The notes under the pieces: generated by a model
What the model was told of the DNA's origin: nothing
Databases searched by the model: none
What the model saw: only the letters and a program-made list of their open reading frames with translations
Part shown: piece after piece, positions 18,950 through 29,736 of the stretch
Numbering within the stretch: the first letter of the stretch is position 1
Layout: each line of letters opens with the position of its first letter
Origin: Gracilaria domingensis
Lineage: Eukaryota > Rhodophyta > Florideophyceae > Gracilariales > Gracilariaceae
NCBI GenBank assembly: GCA_022539475.1
Contig: VCMS01000011.1
Location: 362,756-426,755, forward strand
Length of the DNA stretch: 64,000 nt
Reading direction: 5' to 3'
Position numbers and translations under genes: made by a program

Positions 18950-20995
18950 CTACACCTCCAAGCTGCGCGCAGTCATCTCCGATTCGGCCACCGTGTCGCT
19001 CACCGACTTGCCCGTCTCCATGATCGACTCCTCGTCCATGTTCTTCCCCTCCGGCTTCTCCTTCATCGCCCCAACCACCGTGTTGAAGCTCTCGTACACC
19101 GGCAGAATCACCATGGTAGCCGTCGCCAGAATTCCCCAGATGAACGAAATAATCACCCAGAAAGTAAAGTACCCCTTCGAGAACGCCCGCGCCGGCAGCG
19201 TCAGCAGCGGCCACGCCACCACCAGCACCAGCGTCAGTCCCACGCCCCACAGCATGATCAGCTTGCTGGCGCGAGCCAGCTCCGCCTCGGTCTCCTCGCT
19301 GATCTCCGCGTTTCTGTCCTCCTCCACCAGCGCAATCGCCTTTGTGTTGGACCAGTCACAGTTGTCGCTCTTGACAAACAAGCTGATCAAAATGCAGATC
19401 GCGCCAGAGCTCAGAATCGACACCAGGTTACCGGCGAGCATGATCGGGTCGCGGCTCAGGTTCTTCACGCTCACGCCCCCGTCCGCCGCCCCGTACACAA
19501 TCCACGTCGTGAAGCCCATGGCCAGTCCGCCGAGCGCTCCGCTGATGGCTGCCAAACCGGAGCACTTGCTCCACGAGATGGCGAACGCCACCGGAATCAC
19601 AGCAGATCCAATCATCACACCCATGAACAGGTACAGGAAGTTGAGACGCACCCCGATGGCGTTGAGAGCGATACCGAGCACACCCATCAGTAGACCGAAC
19701 ACCAGGATGGCAACACGCGAAACAAAGATGATCTGCTTTCCGGTCGCGTTGGGGTTGATGTACGTTCGATAAATATCGTATGCCACCAGTGACGATACCG
19801 CGATCTGCTCGGCGGCACCAGTGGACGTCACAGCCATGAAAAGCATGATCAGAATCAACGCCGACCCTCCGGCGCCGAGCAGATGCGTGGCCACGGCAGG
19901 CGGCACCAGGCCGCTGTCCACCTCCGTCGCCGACAACGGCAGCGAGAGAGCCACCGACGCAAGCCCCATGGACGTGGCCAGTGAGAACGGAATAGAGAAC
20001 CAGCACAGACCGCCGAGCAGGTATCCCTTCCACGACGCGGTGGGCGTGGCGGCAATGGCCGACTGCCAGTACGACTGGTCCACGAACACGGTTCCAAAAT
20101 TGCCGACAATGTTGGTCAAACCGAAGAACAAGCCGTTGCGCGAAAGCATGGTAAGGTACGATCCGGCATAGTTGTCTTCCACCGGCGCGATGCGGATCAC
20201 AGAGTTGAGATTGTCCCACACCTTGCCCGGAGAGCCCAGATCGTCGTTGGTGACGTACACCTGGAAGATGAAGATACACAGCGAGATGAGGATGACAGCG
20301 GTGTTGAAGTACGACGCAATGAACGTAGCCTTGAGGCCTCCAGCCAAGGTGTACAGGATGACACCAAGCGGGATGAGGAACGACGCCAAATCGGTGTTCA
20401 TGCCGGTGAGCGCGTTGACAGTGGCAGAGCCACCCAAGATAAGCATCGAAGTGACAATGATATTAGTCATGAACGCAAACACGACGAACACAAGATGCGC
20501 CATCTTGCCCCAGCGGGCGCGCACAATCTCCAGAAAGGTGTGACAGGTGGGCGCACGACGCTTGACGAGCACGGCCAGCATGGAGAAGAGCAGAATCTGG
20601 ATGGTGGCGCCCGACGCATACCAGAACGGGCCCGAGATACCAAACTTGTTGGCAACGGTGGATGACTGCAACAAGGTGGCGGCCCAGGTCCACTGCGACA
20701 CGAGCACGGAGGCGGTGAGACCGGTCTTGATGGTACGACCGGCCGTGTTGAAAAACTCGGAGTTCATATCGACGCCGGTGATGAGGTGCTCCAGACGGAC
20801 CAAGCCGACGGTGAAGAAGCCGAAGGCGATACCGAAGGCGAGCACGACGACCCAGCCGGACCACAGCGGCAGGCTGTTCTCGACGAAGAACTCATTCTGA
20901 CATCTGTATTGCTCAAAGCCAAAGTAGTTTAGAAGCTGCGAGTCGCCCGGACAGTTGAACGGATTGACGGTGGCTTCGGACAAGGTAGCAGCCAT
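18950..20995 (-). CDS. DUR3: Urea-proton/sodium symporter, DUR3 type
   Basis: Predicted 681 residues from the ATG at 20995; the frame stays open upstream but only with a TTG. Belongs to the sodium:solute symporter (SSS) family. After an extracellular N terminus with paired Cys (NPFNCPGDS ... QYRCQ) it has about 14-15 membrane segments. Family landmarks include LAGGLKATFIASYFN, a conserved FVDQSYWQ after a Gly-rich loop, and MAVTSTGAAEQIAVSSL. This order and length fit DUR3 of fungi, plants and algae, which imports urea at the plasma membrane with protons. The C-terminal 40 residues are acidic, Ser-rich and cytosolic, a plausible phosphoregulation site. Codons are strongly G/C-ending, as in the LHCR gene, which suggests high expression. 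Confidence 0.92.
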   Translation of the reverse strand: MAATLSEATVNPFNCPGDSQLLNYFGFEQYRCQNEFFVENSLPLWSGWVVVLAFGIAFGFFTVGLVRLEHLITGVDMNSEFFNTAGRTIKTGLTASVLVSQWTWAATLLQSSTVANKFGISGPFWYASGATIQILLFSMLAVLVKRRAPTCHTFLEIVRARWGKMAHLVFVVFAFMTNIIVTSMLILGGSATVNALTGMNTDLASFLIPLGVILYTLAGGLKATFIASYFNTAVILISLCIFIFQVYVTNDDLGSPGKVWDNLNSVIRIAPVEDNYAGSYLTMLSRNGLFFGLTNIVGNFGTVFVDQSYWQSAIAATPTASWKGYLLGGLCWFSIPFSLATSMGLASVALSLPLSATEVDSGLVPPAVATHLLGAGGSALILIMLFMAVTSTGAAEQIAVSSLVAYDIYRTYINPNATGKQIIFVSRVAILVFGLLMGVLGIALNAIGVRLNFLYLFMGVMIGSAVIPVAFAISWSKCSGLAAISGALGGLAMGFTTWIVYGAADGGVSVKNLSRDPIMLAGNLVSILSSGAICILISLFVKSDNCDWSNTKAIALVEEDRNAEISEETEAELARASKLIMLWGVGLTLVLVVAWPLLTLPARAFSKGYFTFWVIISFIWGILATATMVILPVYESFNTVVGAMKEKPEGKNMDEESIMETGKSVSDTVAESEMTARSLEV

Positions 20996-22636
20996 GATGA
21001 AACAAAGTGCAGCGGATGACGCGAGTGGCCTCCACCTCGACAACAAACGAAACTAGAAGAAGCGTATGGATGCGACGTGGGCAAAGTGAGCCGCGCGGGG
21101 TATAAGGAACGAGGCGGGGGTTGTGGGGGGAAGGGGAGAGGAGCGCGGGGCGAGCCACCGGGCGCGGAGTTGACTGAAGGGGGAGTGTGGAGGGGGGGAA
21201 GGAAGGGGGGGGGGGGGGGGGCGGTGGGGGGGCGGGGGACGCAAATCACAGCGGGAGTCGCGAATGTGAAGCAGTGCTCTTATAGCGGTCGTGAGAGCGG
21301 GGGGGGGGAGGGGCGGGAGCGGCGAAAGGGGGGAGTGGCACACGGTGTGGCGCAATGAAGGCGCGAAGGCGGCTGGAACAGGCGGAGCGGAGGTGTAGCG
21401 TGACGCAGCACACGTAAAGGGGGCCAAAGCGCGCAGCTGATCCGTAGTGACGCGGCCGCGCGGGGGGGCCGCGGCGCGCGCGCGCGCGCGCGCACGTGCG
21501 GCGTGCGCGCGGCGCGTCCGCAAGCGAGCGGCGCGCATGCTCCGCTGCTGCGGCCGCGCGCGGATAAGTGGCGCGCGGCCGTTTTCGCGCGCGCGCGTTT
21601 ATTGCGGACAGCTGCGCCGAAAGCGGCGAGCGGCGCCGGCGGTTGCGCCACCGGCGGCGGCGCGGCCCGCGCGGCCCGCGCCGCGCCGCGGCCGCCGCAG
21701 GCGCGGCCGCCGCCGCCGGGCCGCGCCAACTGCGCGCAGTGCGCGCGCAGTTGTGCGCGGCGGCGATGCAGTTAATCTTACAAGCGCAGCGGCGCGGCGC
21801 GGCGCGGCGGCGGCATGGCGGGCCGCCAGATGCGTGTTTTTTCGCTATTTTGTGGCGCGCGCTGCGCGCGCAGATAGCGCAGATCGCGCAGATTGCGCGC
21901 GGCGCGCCCGCACTGGAGCGCCGTCTGTCAACTGCGCGCGCGACTGAAGGGCGGCGGAAGAGAGGGAGGGGCGGGTGGGGGGCGGGGGGGGGCGCGGCGC
22001 CGGGCGCGCGGGGGACGCGGCGCGCGCGCTTTCAAACGCGCGCGGTGCAATGACGGCGCGCGGCAGTGCGAAGCAGTTTTGCATTTCGCAAGTGCGTTGA
22101 ATCTGCTTTATACGCGGCGTGGCGTATCGACGAGCACGTACCACGGCGTACAACAGGCTGCGCGCGCAGCGCGCTCTACGTGCTCGCCGCCGCTTCAGCA
22201 ATGACAAGCGGCGCTAGTGCGCAATAGCATTGTCTAATACGGCGGGGCGGGGCGGGGGGCGGAAAAAAGAAAAGAGCGCCAACAGCGGAAGACACAGCGG
22301 AAGACAGCGGACGGCTGACCGCGGCGGCTGGACAGCACCGCCTGCGGGGCGGGCGACCAGCGCGGCAAGCACGTGCTGCGCGGCTTGCCGCGCGCGGCGG
22401 CGGCGGCGGCGGCGTTTGATCCGCGACGCGCGCCAACAAGCTCGAGATAGGAAACGGGCGCGCGTGGCGGAGCGGCGGCGGCGGCGGCGGCGCGCGCAGT
22501 GCCGCGCGCTTCGGCGCGCAAAAAAGGCACGCGCGCCTCGCCAGTGCTATGTTTAGCGCGCGCAGCGCGCGAGCGCGCGGCGGGTGTAATTGCCAATTCA
22601 ACGCCGCCGCCGCGCGCCTACGCCCGCCGATGGAAC

Positions 22637-22679
<43 letters not shown>

Positions 22680-23650
22680 GCGCTTGCGAGACGCGTTGCT
22701 CCGCCGCCGCGAGCACATGTTGCTCATATCTCATCCGTCTCTCTTAGCGAAGATATCACGTTGACTGCGCCTCGGCTGCGCGCTTGCAACACGCCAAAGC
22801 TTACCTTCGGCGGCGCGTAACGGCCACACGCGCGCTGGCTGAGGCGCGCCTCTATGGCGCTCGCCACTCGGCGAGCGCCAAGCACGCCGCGGGCGCCACT
22901 GAGATGCCGCGCACTGTGTCACACTTGCGCGCGCGCGCGCGCGACACTTTGTCGCGCCAGGGCACTGCGCTTGGGCTGGCCACTAGTGCAGCACGCAGGA
23001 GGCGCCAAAAACGGCAGCCAAAAAAGGTTGCCCCTCAGGTTACAGGCGCGCGCCGCTTGAATCCGGCTCTGCCGCCGCACTCAAACGCCAGCGGAGAAAA
23101 CGCTCAGCCAGAGCGCGCGCATACAAGCCGCTCGTATGACGCCTTCGCGCCGACATGTCGTCCGCGCGTGCTCGCGGCGCGGCCACACGCCGTTCACAAC
23201 CGTCGCGCGGTTCACTTGACGAAACTCGGCACGGCGGAAACGGAACGCTGGTGGAACTGCGCTGCAAGCGCAGTGGCGCGCTCGCGAGAGCGCGCGCGCG
23301 GCAACTTTTGCTCGAAGCAAGCGCGCACAGCATGCAAAACGCGCACGCGCGTCGGCTCGAGATTTGTGTGTGCTGGGGCGCCGAGCGGCGGCGCGTTGCC
23401 CAATCTCACAATCTTATATCGCGAGCACCATGCGCTTGCGCGCGCTGGCGCCAGATGCTCGTCACGCACACGAGAAAACGCATCGCATCCATCTATAATG
23501 CAAAACTTGCAACATGCACGGCTCGCCGCGCTCATCACATCTGATGTACAGGGTACCCACCATGCCTTGTTATTATTATTACAACAGCTTTGCTGAATTT
23601 ACTGAATAAAAAAAACAAAACACAAAAAACGTGCCCTCACGGTGCGCGCC
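20996..23650. other. Long CpG-rich region between DUR3 and LHCR
   Basis: About 2.65 kb upstream of DUR3 and downstream of LHCR, extremely GC-rich until about 23.5 kb. It contains G-runs (21205-21221), palindromic GC tracts and CGG repeats. Every frame is open for long stretches but encodes only Arg/Ala/Gly/Pro runs. A TATA-like ATAAGG/CCTTATAC lies at about 21100 on the DUR3 side. No gene is supported. Confidence 0.5.
22640..22679. repeat. CGG trinucleotide microsatellite
   Basis: About a dozen perfect CGG units in a row, preceded at 22387-22414 and 22476-22492 by shorter CGG runs. Sequences of this type form quadruplexes and hairpins and are unstable in length. Confidence 0.9.
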
Positions 23651-24289
23651 TCACATGCCCGTGTTGGGCGTGAAGTGCGTCAGCTGCTCGAGCACGCCCA
23701 TCTTGCTCACCCACATCTGGTGGATCATGCCGCCCACGGCGATCATGGCCAGGCGCCCGTTCATGATCTCCTTCTCCTGGTACGTTTTGAACTGCACCGG
23801 GTCCTTGCCAAGCCCCAGCGGGTCAAAGCCAAAGTAGCCCGGCTCGTGCTTGCCCTCAATCGTCTGCTTCAACGCGTAGCAGCTAATCGCCTCGAACGCA
23901 GCAATGAACAACAGAATCTGGCTCATGCCGCCGGTGCCAATGTAGTAGTTGTGCGCATCCACCGGCAGCATCTTGGGAAAGTACGAGCCGGGGAACGTGA
24001 ACAGTTCCGGAACAATCAGCCCCACCGCCGCCAGCATGCAGATGCGCCCGTGCTTGATCTCCGCCGCCTGCAGGAAGCGCACGTTCACGTAGTCGGAGAT
24101 GAGCAGCGGGTCAAAGTCGTACGACGCGGGCAGGCCCTCCAGCTTTTTGGGCTTGAGCAGGAACGGCACCGACTTGGACATGTTGGACGCGTCCATGCGC
24201 GGCGCGCGCACCGACACCGCGCGCGCCGACGCGCCACGCAGCGCGTGCGGCCGCGCGAGCGGCAGAGCGTGGTTGATGAATCCCAACAT
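23651..24289 (-). CDS. LHCR: Red-algal light-harvesting chlorophyll protein (LHCR)
   Basis: Predicted 212 residues from the ATG at 24289; upstream open sequence crosses a 21-base G run and is not coding. The first 30 residues are Arg/Ala/Ser-rich with a VRAPRM junction, fitting a plastid transit peptide. Three membrane helices follow: helix 1 with the chlorophyll-binding EIKHGR motif (77-82), helix 2 at about 122-141, and helix 3 with EIMNGR (174-179). E-x-x-H/N-G-R pairs in helices 1 and 3 are diagnostic of the LHC superfamily. Red-algal LHCR proteins serve as antenna of photosystem I and bind chlorophyll a and zeaxanthin. It is divergent from the P4-ATPase gene, with 1.05 kb of CpG-rich sequence between. 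Confidence 0.95.
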   Translation of the reverse strand: MLGFINHALPLARPHALRGASARAVSVRAPRMDASNMSKSVPFLLKPKKLEGLPASYDFDPLLISDYVNVRFLQAAEIKHGRICMLAAVGLIVPELFTFPGSYFPKMLPVDAHNYYIGTGGMSQILLFIAAFEAISCYALKQTIEGKHEPGYFGFDPLGLGKDPVQFKTYQEKEIMNGRLAMIAVGGMIHQMWVSKMGVLEQLTHFTPNTGM

Positions 24290-24610
24290 GGCTGGCGGAG
24301 AGGCGGGAGGGGGCAAGTGAGCGCGTCGCGGGACGGCGGTGAGCAGTGTTGGTGGCGGTGTCGGTGGGGTGTCGGCGCTGGGGGGGGGGGGGGGGGGGGG
24401 TGGAGAGCTGAGCGCCGGCGGCTTATCAAGCTGGGTGGAGGAAGAGCGCGGCGCCTCGCGCGGTGCGCGAGGGTTTGATTGGAGGCGCGAGCTCGCGCCG
24501 CTTGAAAGATCTGCGCGACGAGGCGTGTCGCTTCGCGAAAAAATCGGCGCGCAAAGCGCCTCCGCGCCAACGCGAACGTGTTCACGTTTGGCCGTTTTCG
24601 CCAAATGTTT

Positions 24611-24647
24611 GGCGCCTTTTCGGCGCCTTTTCGGCGCCTTTTCGGCG
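24611..24647. repeat. Three tandem 11-bp GGCGCCTTTTC units
   Basis: Three exact head-to-tail copies followed by a partial GGCG, and preceded by TTTGGCGCC. TTTGGCGC fits the E2F/DP consensus TTTSSCGC, and the repeats contain near-consensus TTTTCGGCG. The array lies 320-360 bases upstream of the LHCR start. Confidence 0.7.
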
Positions 24648-24676
24648 AGCGCGTGCGCGCAGCGCCGTGCGGCTGC

Positions 24677-24697
24677 ACACTGTGCAGTGCACAGTGT
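24677..24697. repeat. 21-bp inverted repeat upstream of LHCR
   Basis: Ten-base arms ACACTGTGCA and TGCACAGTGT around a single G. A second odd palindrome (CTCCTTA-C-TAAGGAG) lies 28 bases further on. They could be dimeric transcription-factor sites. Confidence 0.6.
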
Positions 24698-25338
24698 CTG
24701 GCTGGATCGCGAGGGTTGGTAAGGACTCCTTACTAAGGAGCCGTCCCGTCCCGGCGCGCGCCCCACGCAGCAGCCGAACGGGCGCGGTCGGCACTCGGTC
24801 GGCGCCACGCGAGCCGCGCTCCCGGAGCAGCCGGCGCCCGTCAGCGCGCGCATCCGCGCTCGGCGTGCCAGCCCGCTGCCGACGGGCCACACGTTTTGAT
24901 GCGGTGCGAACTGAGCGCATCAACCGGCGGCCAACGTTCTGGGCGTGATAATGCCTACGAGCGGAGCTGACCGGTAGCCTTCTAGCGTCCAACGCGCGAC
25001 AAAAGCTCATCTCACGTTGGCACCATGTTGCAAAAACGACATGCGCCGCCCTTTCGTTGGCTCGGCCCCCGTTCTGCCTCTGCCAACATCTCCCCACGCG
25101 CCCGCCATCCATTTGCGACCACCCGCCATTTCATCAAAACTCCTCCTGTAAAGCCGTTTCCTCCAATTACCTGTGAGCGTGCTTCAGATTCCCATTGCTG
25201 GTTGCCCACGTCACCCATCATACCACGCCTTCCCCGTCCGTTAGAGCCGTGTTCGCCGCCGCAGCTCTCATCCCACCGCACCCCCAAAGTAGATGCCGTG
25301 CTATAGTGGCATCGCGTCACTCCATCACCCCCTCCACC

Positions 25339-28300
25339 ATGCCTCTCCCTTCGCTTCTCCGCCCGCGCGCCGCTCCGGAGCAAGCGCCGTCGCGCACCGT
25401 GCAGCTCGCAAAATGTGACCCCCACTTTGGCGACAATGCCGTCAAGTCTGCAAAATATACCTGGCTCAACATGCTTCCAAGAGCTATCTTTGAACAGTTT
25501 CGTCGCTTATCCAACTTTTATTTTCTTATCGTCGCAATCATTTCTTTCATACCTGGGATTTCACCCACTTCGCCGGTTACCACTACATTACCGCTGCTCG
25601 TTGTCATTGGCTTTGGACTTGCTCGCGATGTTTACGAAGATTTGCGCCGGAAACGCGCTGACAATGCTATCAATTCGGCCCCCGTCGTCGTTCAGAAGCG
25701 CTCAGATGCGTCTCAGTCCAACGTGATCACCACTGCTCATTCCACCGACGTTCGCCAATTACTGCAACATTATCCCACCATTCCGAAGGATCAACTGCTT
25801 TCCATCCAATCTCAACACGTTTTTGTCGGAGATGTCGTTCTTGTCACGGAGGGCTCTGCTTTCCCGGCAGATCTTATTTTATTGAAGTCCTCAGACGCTG
25901 CTGGCGTTTGTTACGTCTCTACTGCCAACCTTGATGGAGAGTCCAATCTCAAGCGTCGCCTTATACCCTCCAATTTGCATTCTGTGCTGAGGTCGCCCGA
26001 GCAGCTTCAGTCTCTGCCTCTTAACATTGTCGCTGCACCACCGACACCCGAACTCTACAATGTCCAAGGATCAATCAGCTGGAAAGATTCGGAAAAGTAT
26101 CCGCTTGATATCTCAAACATGCTACTACGCGGCTCCATTCTGCGAAACACAGATTTCATTTATGGACTCGTTGTCTATAACGGGAAGGATACCAAGGTCG
26201 CACTGAATATGAGAAATCCACCCAGCAAAATGGGTGGTATCGAACGAATGATGAACCGTGTCGTCATCGGATTATTCACTATGCTCATGGTCATAACCCT
26301 TGTCACGTCAATACTTGCAGGCGTCTTGCAGCGACGATATGGCCTTGGCCAATGGTACATGGGTGAAAATCGTCTGTTGTCTGGCACCACAGTCTCGCTA
26401 CGTTCTATCGGAACGTATGTCATCTTGTATCATACTTTTGTCCCCGTTTCACTTTTTGTGACTCTGGAATTCGTCAGACTAATCCAGGGCTTGTTTATCT
26501 CATATGACCCAAGGATGTACACCGGAAAAGTTTGTGTTGAGGCCAAGGCAAACAATTTGAACGAGACGTTGGGTTATGTGCAGCATATATTCAGCGACAA
26601 AACCGGGACACTAACCGAAAACATAATGCGATTCGTCGCTTGTCATACCAATCAAAAGTCGTACGATCTGCGCGAGGACTCTCAGAGTTTGGAGCGTGCC
26701 CTTGAATCAAGCGCGGAAGGTGTTCACCAGCTTGTAAAAGCCATGGCATTATCACATGACGTTATTCCGAGACAAAGTAGTGCTTCTGGCATGTTGCATA
26801 GCAAATACTATGGGGAGAGCCCGGATGAAGTTGCCTTGGTTCAAGCTGCTGCCGACGCTGGCATAGTTTTGATGAACAGGACCCTCAATGAATTCGTAAT
26901 CCAAGAACATTGTCATACAAACGCTGATAGATATGAACTGCTTGCAGAGCTAGAGTTCTCATCTGATCGAAAGAGAATGAGTACGATCCTTCGATGCCCT
27001 AACGGTACCATTCGCATGTTCTCGAAGGGTGCCGACTCAGTGATGATCAGGCTGCTTAAAGCAGAATCTGACGTTGACGACCTTCTTGCAGCGACGGAGC
27101 GGTTTTCGATGGATGGTCTACGCACATTGGTGTATGGAGGGCGCGTAATTCCACAAAGAGAGTATGATCGGTGGGCTCCAAAATTTGCGGAAGCAAGTAA
27201 TGCTATAGAAAACAGAAAGTCGAAGAAGGCGGAAGTAGCTTCCCTGATTGAGAAACGCTTGGACTTGTATGGGGTTACTGCTGTGGAAGACAAACTGCAA
27301 GACAAAGTTCCGGAAACCATACAATTCTTGCGTGAAGCGGGGATCCGTGTTTGGGTGTTAACTGGTGATAAGCTGGAAACGGCTGAAAACATCGGTTACT
27401 CTTCTCACTTACTTAGCACTGACATGCGTGTCTTCCGTATCCAGGCGAGATCACAATCAGAGCTCATTGCTGTACTGGAGGATATTGTGGACCAACTCTA
27501 TCCCGATCCTGCTTCGAAACTCAGACCTAGACATGCACATCGTCGAAGTCTTTCTGGAGAATCAATCGAGACATTCACCGAACCGCAAAGTCGTATTAGT
27601 CATATTCGGGATTCTATCACGTTGCGCGCTCACGAGCTAATGCCCGAACAGCCACTAGCTCTGATAGTGGACGGGTTAAGTCTGAGCTTCATCGACAACG
27701 ATGAAATGGAGCGTCGATTCTTACGAGTTGCAAGTGTATGCAAGTCTGTCATCTGCGCCCGTGTAACCCCTCTTCAAAAGGCAAAGACAGTACAGCTTGT
27801 GCAGAGGCATGAGAATTGCGTCACATTAGCAGTTGGTGATGGAGGCAATGATGTATCAATGATTCAGGAGGCTCAAGTCGGTGTCGGTATAAAAGGGAAA
27901 GAAGGCATGCAGGCAGCCCGAGCAGCCGACTATTCAATGGGCGAATTTAAGCATCTGGGAAGATTGCTGGCTATCCATGGACGCTTCTCGTATATAAGAA
28001 CAGCTGGTGTTATCAATTTATCCTTTTACAAGAACATTTTCTTTTCCGCCACTCAGTTCTTGTTTCAGTTTTTCTGCTTCTCTTCAGGGACTACAGTTCA
28101 TAATCAATGGATTGTGACTATGTGGAACAGTGTTCTCACATTGGCACCTCCGTTTCTTTATGGAATATTTGAGCGTGACTTGGAAGAGAGCACAGTCTTT
28201 CGTTTTCCCAAAGTTTATGGCTCAAATGGCAACAACAAGCTTTTCAATTTCAAGTCTGTCATCGAGTTTACTACTGCGTACAGTGTGTGGCATGCATTAG

Positions 28301-28743
28301 TTCTCTTCTTCATGACATACTTCTTTTTCGGGCAAGCCACACAAACAGTGTTCTCGAATGGCCACGACGCAGGCTTTTTCTTGACGGGCTTAGCCATATC
28401 TATCATGGCCGTGTGTATTGCTCTGTTTAAATTCCTGTTGAGCAGTCACTTATGGACTGGTATCGTTCTAGCAGGTATTTTGCTTTCGTTCGCTGGTATG
28501 TGGGCTCTGATTCCTGCTTTTGTCGTCGTTTTTCACGAAAGAGAATTGGAGGGCGTCCTGCCGAAACTCATGTCAAGCGGCCTGTATCATATGCTTTGGC
28601 CCATTGTCTTCGTAACAGCGTTCCTCCCAGATTTCGTAGTTATTCTGCTTAGAATGCATCGAAAGGGTAGTCTTGTAACTCAACTTCAGCAATACGAAGC
28701 AAGGAGCAGGTCTACCAGCCGACTCGATGACTCGAGCAGTTGA
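25339..28743 (+). CDS. P4-ATPase, phospholipid flippase (DRS2/ALA type)
   Basis: Predicted 1134 residues from the ATG at 25339, intronless. P4 landmarks in order: N-terminal KYTWLNMLPRAIFEQFRR and the paired first membrane segments; actuator-domain LDGES (198-202, where most flippases have DGET); the membrane-4 segment with PVSL in place of the usual PISL; the phosphorylated Asp420 in SDKTGTLT; the nucleotide-domain GESPDEVALVQAA; and the hinge GDGGNDVSMIQEA (Asp834-Asp838). Six further membrane segments and a short basic, Ser-rich tail follow. These pumps move phosphatidylserine or -ethanolamine to the cytosolic leaflet of Golgi, endosome or plasma membrane, usually with a CDC50 partner. It is divergent from LHCR. 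Confidence 0.95.
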   Translation: MPLPSLLRPRAAPEQAPSRTVQLAKCDPHFGDNAVKSAKYTWLNMLPRAIFEQFRRLSNFYFLIVAIISFIPGISPTSPVTTTLPLLVVIGFGLARDVYEDLRRKRADNAINSAPVVVQKRSDASQSNVITTAHSTDVRQLLQHYPTIPKDQLLSIQSQHVFVGDVVLVTEGSAFPADLILLKSSDAAGVCYVSTANLDGESNLKRRLIPSNLHSVLRSPEQLQSLPLNIVAAPPTPELYNVQGSISWKDSEKYPLDISNMLLRGSILRNTDFIYGLVVYNGKDTKVALNMRNPPSKMGGIERMMNRVVIGLFTMLMVITLVTSILAGVLQRRYGLGQWYMGENRLLSGTTVSLRSIGTYVILYHTFVPVSLFVTLEFVRLIQGLFISYDPRMYTGKVCVEAKANNLNETLGYVQHIFSDKTGTLTENIMRFVACHTNQKSYDLREDSQSLERALESSAEGVHQLVKAMALSHDVIPRQSSASGMLHSKYYGESPDEVALVQAAADAGIVLMNRTLNEFVIQEHCHTNADRYELLAELEFSSDRKRMSTILRCPNGTIRMFSKGADSVMIRLLKAESDVDDLLAATERFSMDGLRTLVYGGRVIPQREYDRWAPKFAEASNAIENRKSKKAEVASLIEKRLDLYGVTAVEDKLQDKVPETIQFLREAGIRVWVLTGDKLETAENIGYSSHLLSTDMRVFRIQARSQSELIAVLEDIVDQLYPDPASKLRPRHAHRRSLSGESIETFTEPQSRISHIRDSITLRAHELMPEQPLALIVDGLSLSFIDNDEMERRFLRVASVCKSVICARVTPLQKAKTVQLVQRHENCVTLAVGDGGNDVSMIQEAQVGVGIKGKEGMQAARAADYSMGEFKHLGRLLAIHGRFSYIRTAGVINLSFYKNIFFSATQFLFQFFCFSSGTTVHNQWIVTMWNSVLTLAPPFLYGIFERDLEESTVFRFPKVYGSNGNNKLFNFKSVIEFTTAYSVWHALVLFFMTYFFFGQATQTVFSNGHDAGFFLTGLAISIMAVCIALFKFLLSSHLWTGIVLAGILLSFAGMWALIPAFVVVFHERELEGVLPKLMSSGLYHMLWPIVFVTAFLPDFVVILLRMHRKGSLVTQLQQYEARSRSTSRLDDSSS

Positions 28744-29736
28744 AGCGGGTTTCTTAACTTTGGTATTAAAAGATACTCCCTGATGCTCTCTGTACTACCG
28801 TTCTCCGCGAAGGCACGGGATTAGTGCTGGACGTAATATCCAGTGTCCCAATCCTCTTTATGGTGCAATTACAGCCCTCTTAGATGAAGAAGGTCTTCTT
28901 GTTATTTCATTTCAGAGAGCTATTGTGGATTACTGAATGTGGTGACTCTATCGAACATGCGCTGGAACCCGATGTTCTTCCCCCGTACAAGTATCTCCTT
29001 CTGAGTATACGCACTACCTTTCAGCCCAATTAGATCATTTCGAAGCGCCCCCCCCCCCCTTGGAAAACGAGAAAACATGCATGCGAAGTCGACAAAAGGG
29101 CTAAGAGGATATTGGTAACTCACTGGTGCTAGCTTGTCTGCACCTGCGCAGGACCTTTGCAATAGTCGTTTTGGTCCTCGCTACACCTGATGAAGATCAT
29201 GATGAAGATGGTGTAACTATTAATGTATCTCTTCATTCTAGCCGCATGAACAAAACTTGTCTTTGAGTTGTCTAAATTAGAAAGTCTAATCCCTCCTGGT
29301 CAGCAAGAATGACGGATAATGGGACACGGTCATGAAATCAGAATTGCTTTTGGACATTAAATCTTGGGCTTCTCGATAAGCGAACCATGGCCTCCAGAAT
29401 TGCACGAAGCGGTATGGAAGGGAAACAGTTTAGTTTTGTGTCATTACCCCAGGCAAGGCCAAAGTGAAACCGCACATCTAGTTTTAATTGTTAAAGCAAG
29501 CCAAGATTCCAACGATAAACCGTTAATGGCCCATGGACCATTGCATAATCTTTAATCCAAGGCTCCCAGTTTTCCCCTGACAAAGCACGAACCGTTTAAT
29601 CATGGGTTCTTCTAAACCGAGTGACTCTGGACCAATGAACCTCTTCATCGAACGAAAGAAACTGAGCCATGCTGTTCGTTCAACAACTTTAGTTCGTTGT
29701 ACAGGATACGAAGTTGCTTCGGCGATTTGAAACAGA
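28744..29736. other. Intergenic region before kelch-Hint gene
   Basis: About 1 kb of even to AT-rich sequence between two plus-strand genes, with a C-run near 29048-29058. Short open frames (28920-29162 minus, 29364-29555 plus) have no recognisable content. The last 100 bases are probably the promoter/leader of the kelch-Hint gene. Confidence 0.45.

Larger units (their letters stand above)
24290..25338. promoter_or_regulatory. Divergent promoter region of LHCR and P4-ATPase
   Basis: Contains, from the LHCR side, a 21-base G run (24380-24400), three 11-bp direct repeats with E2F-like cores (24611-24643), a 21-bp inverted repeat (24677-24697) and a 15-bp odd palindrome (24726-24740). The P4-ATPase side (25020-25338) is pyrimidine-rich. 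Open frames here are shadows. Regulatory roles are inferred from position only. Confidence 0.45.

Noticed and set aside
20996..21046. Longer DUR3 start
   Set aside because: The extension would need a TTG start; the ATG at 20995 fits the family N terminus.
22784..23596. 270-codon plus-strand frame
   Set aside because: CpG-rich shadow frame, no domain, overlapped by frames of similar quality on both strands.
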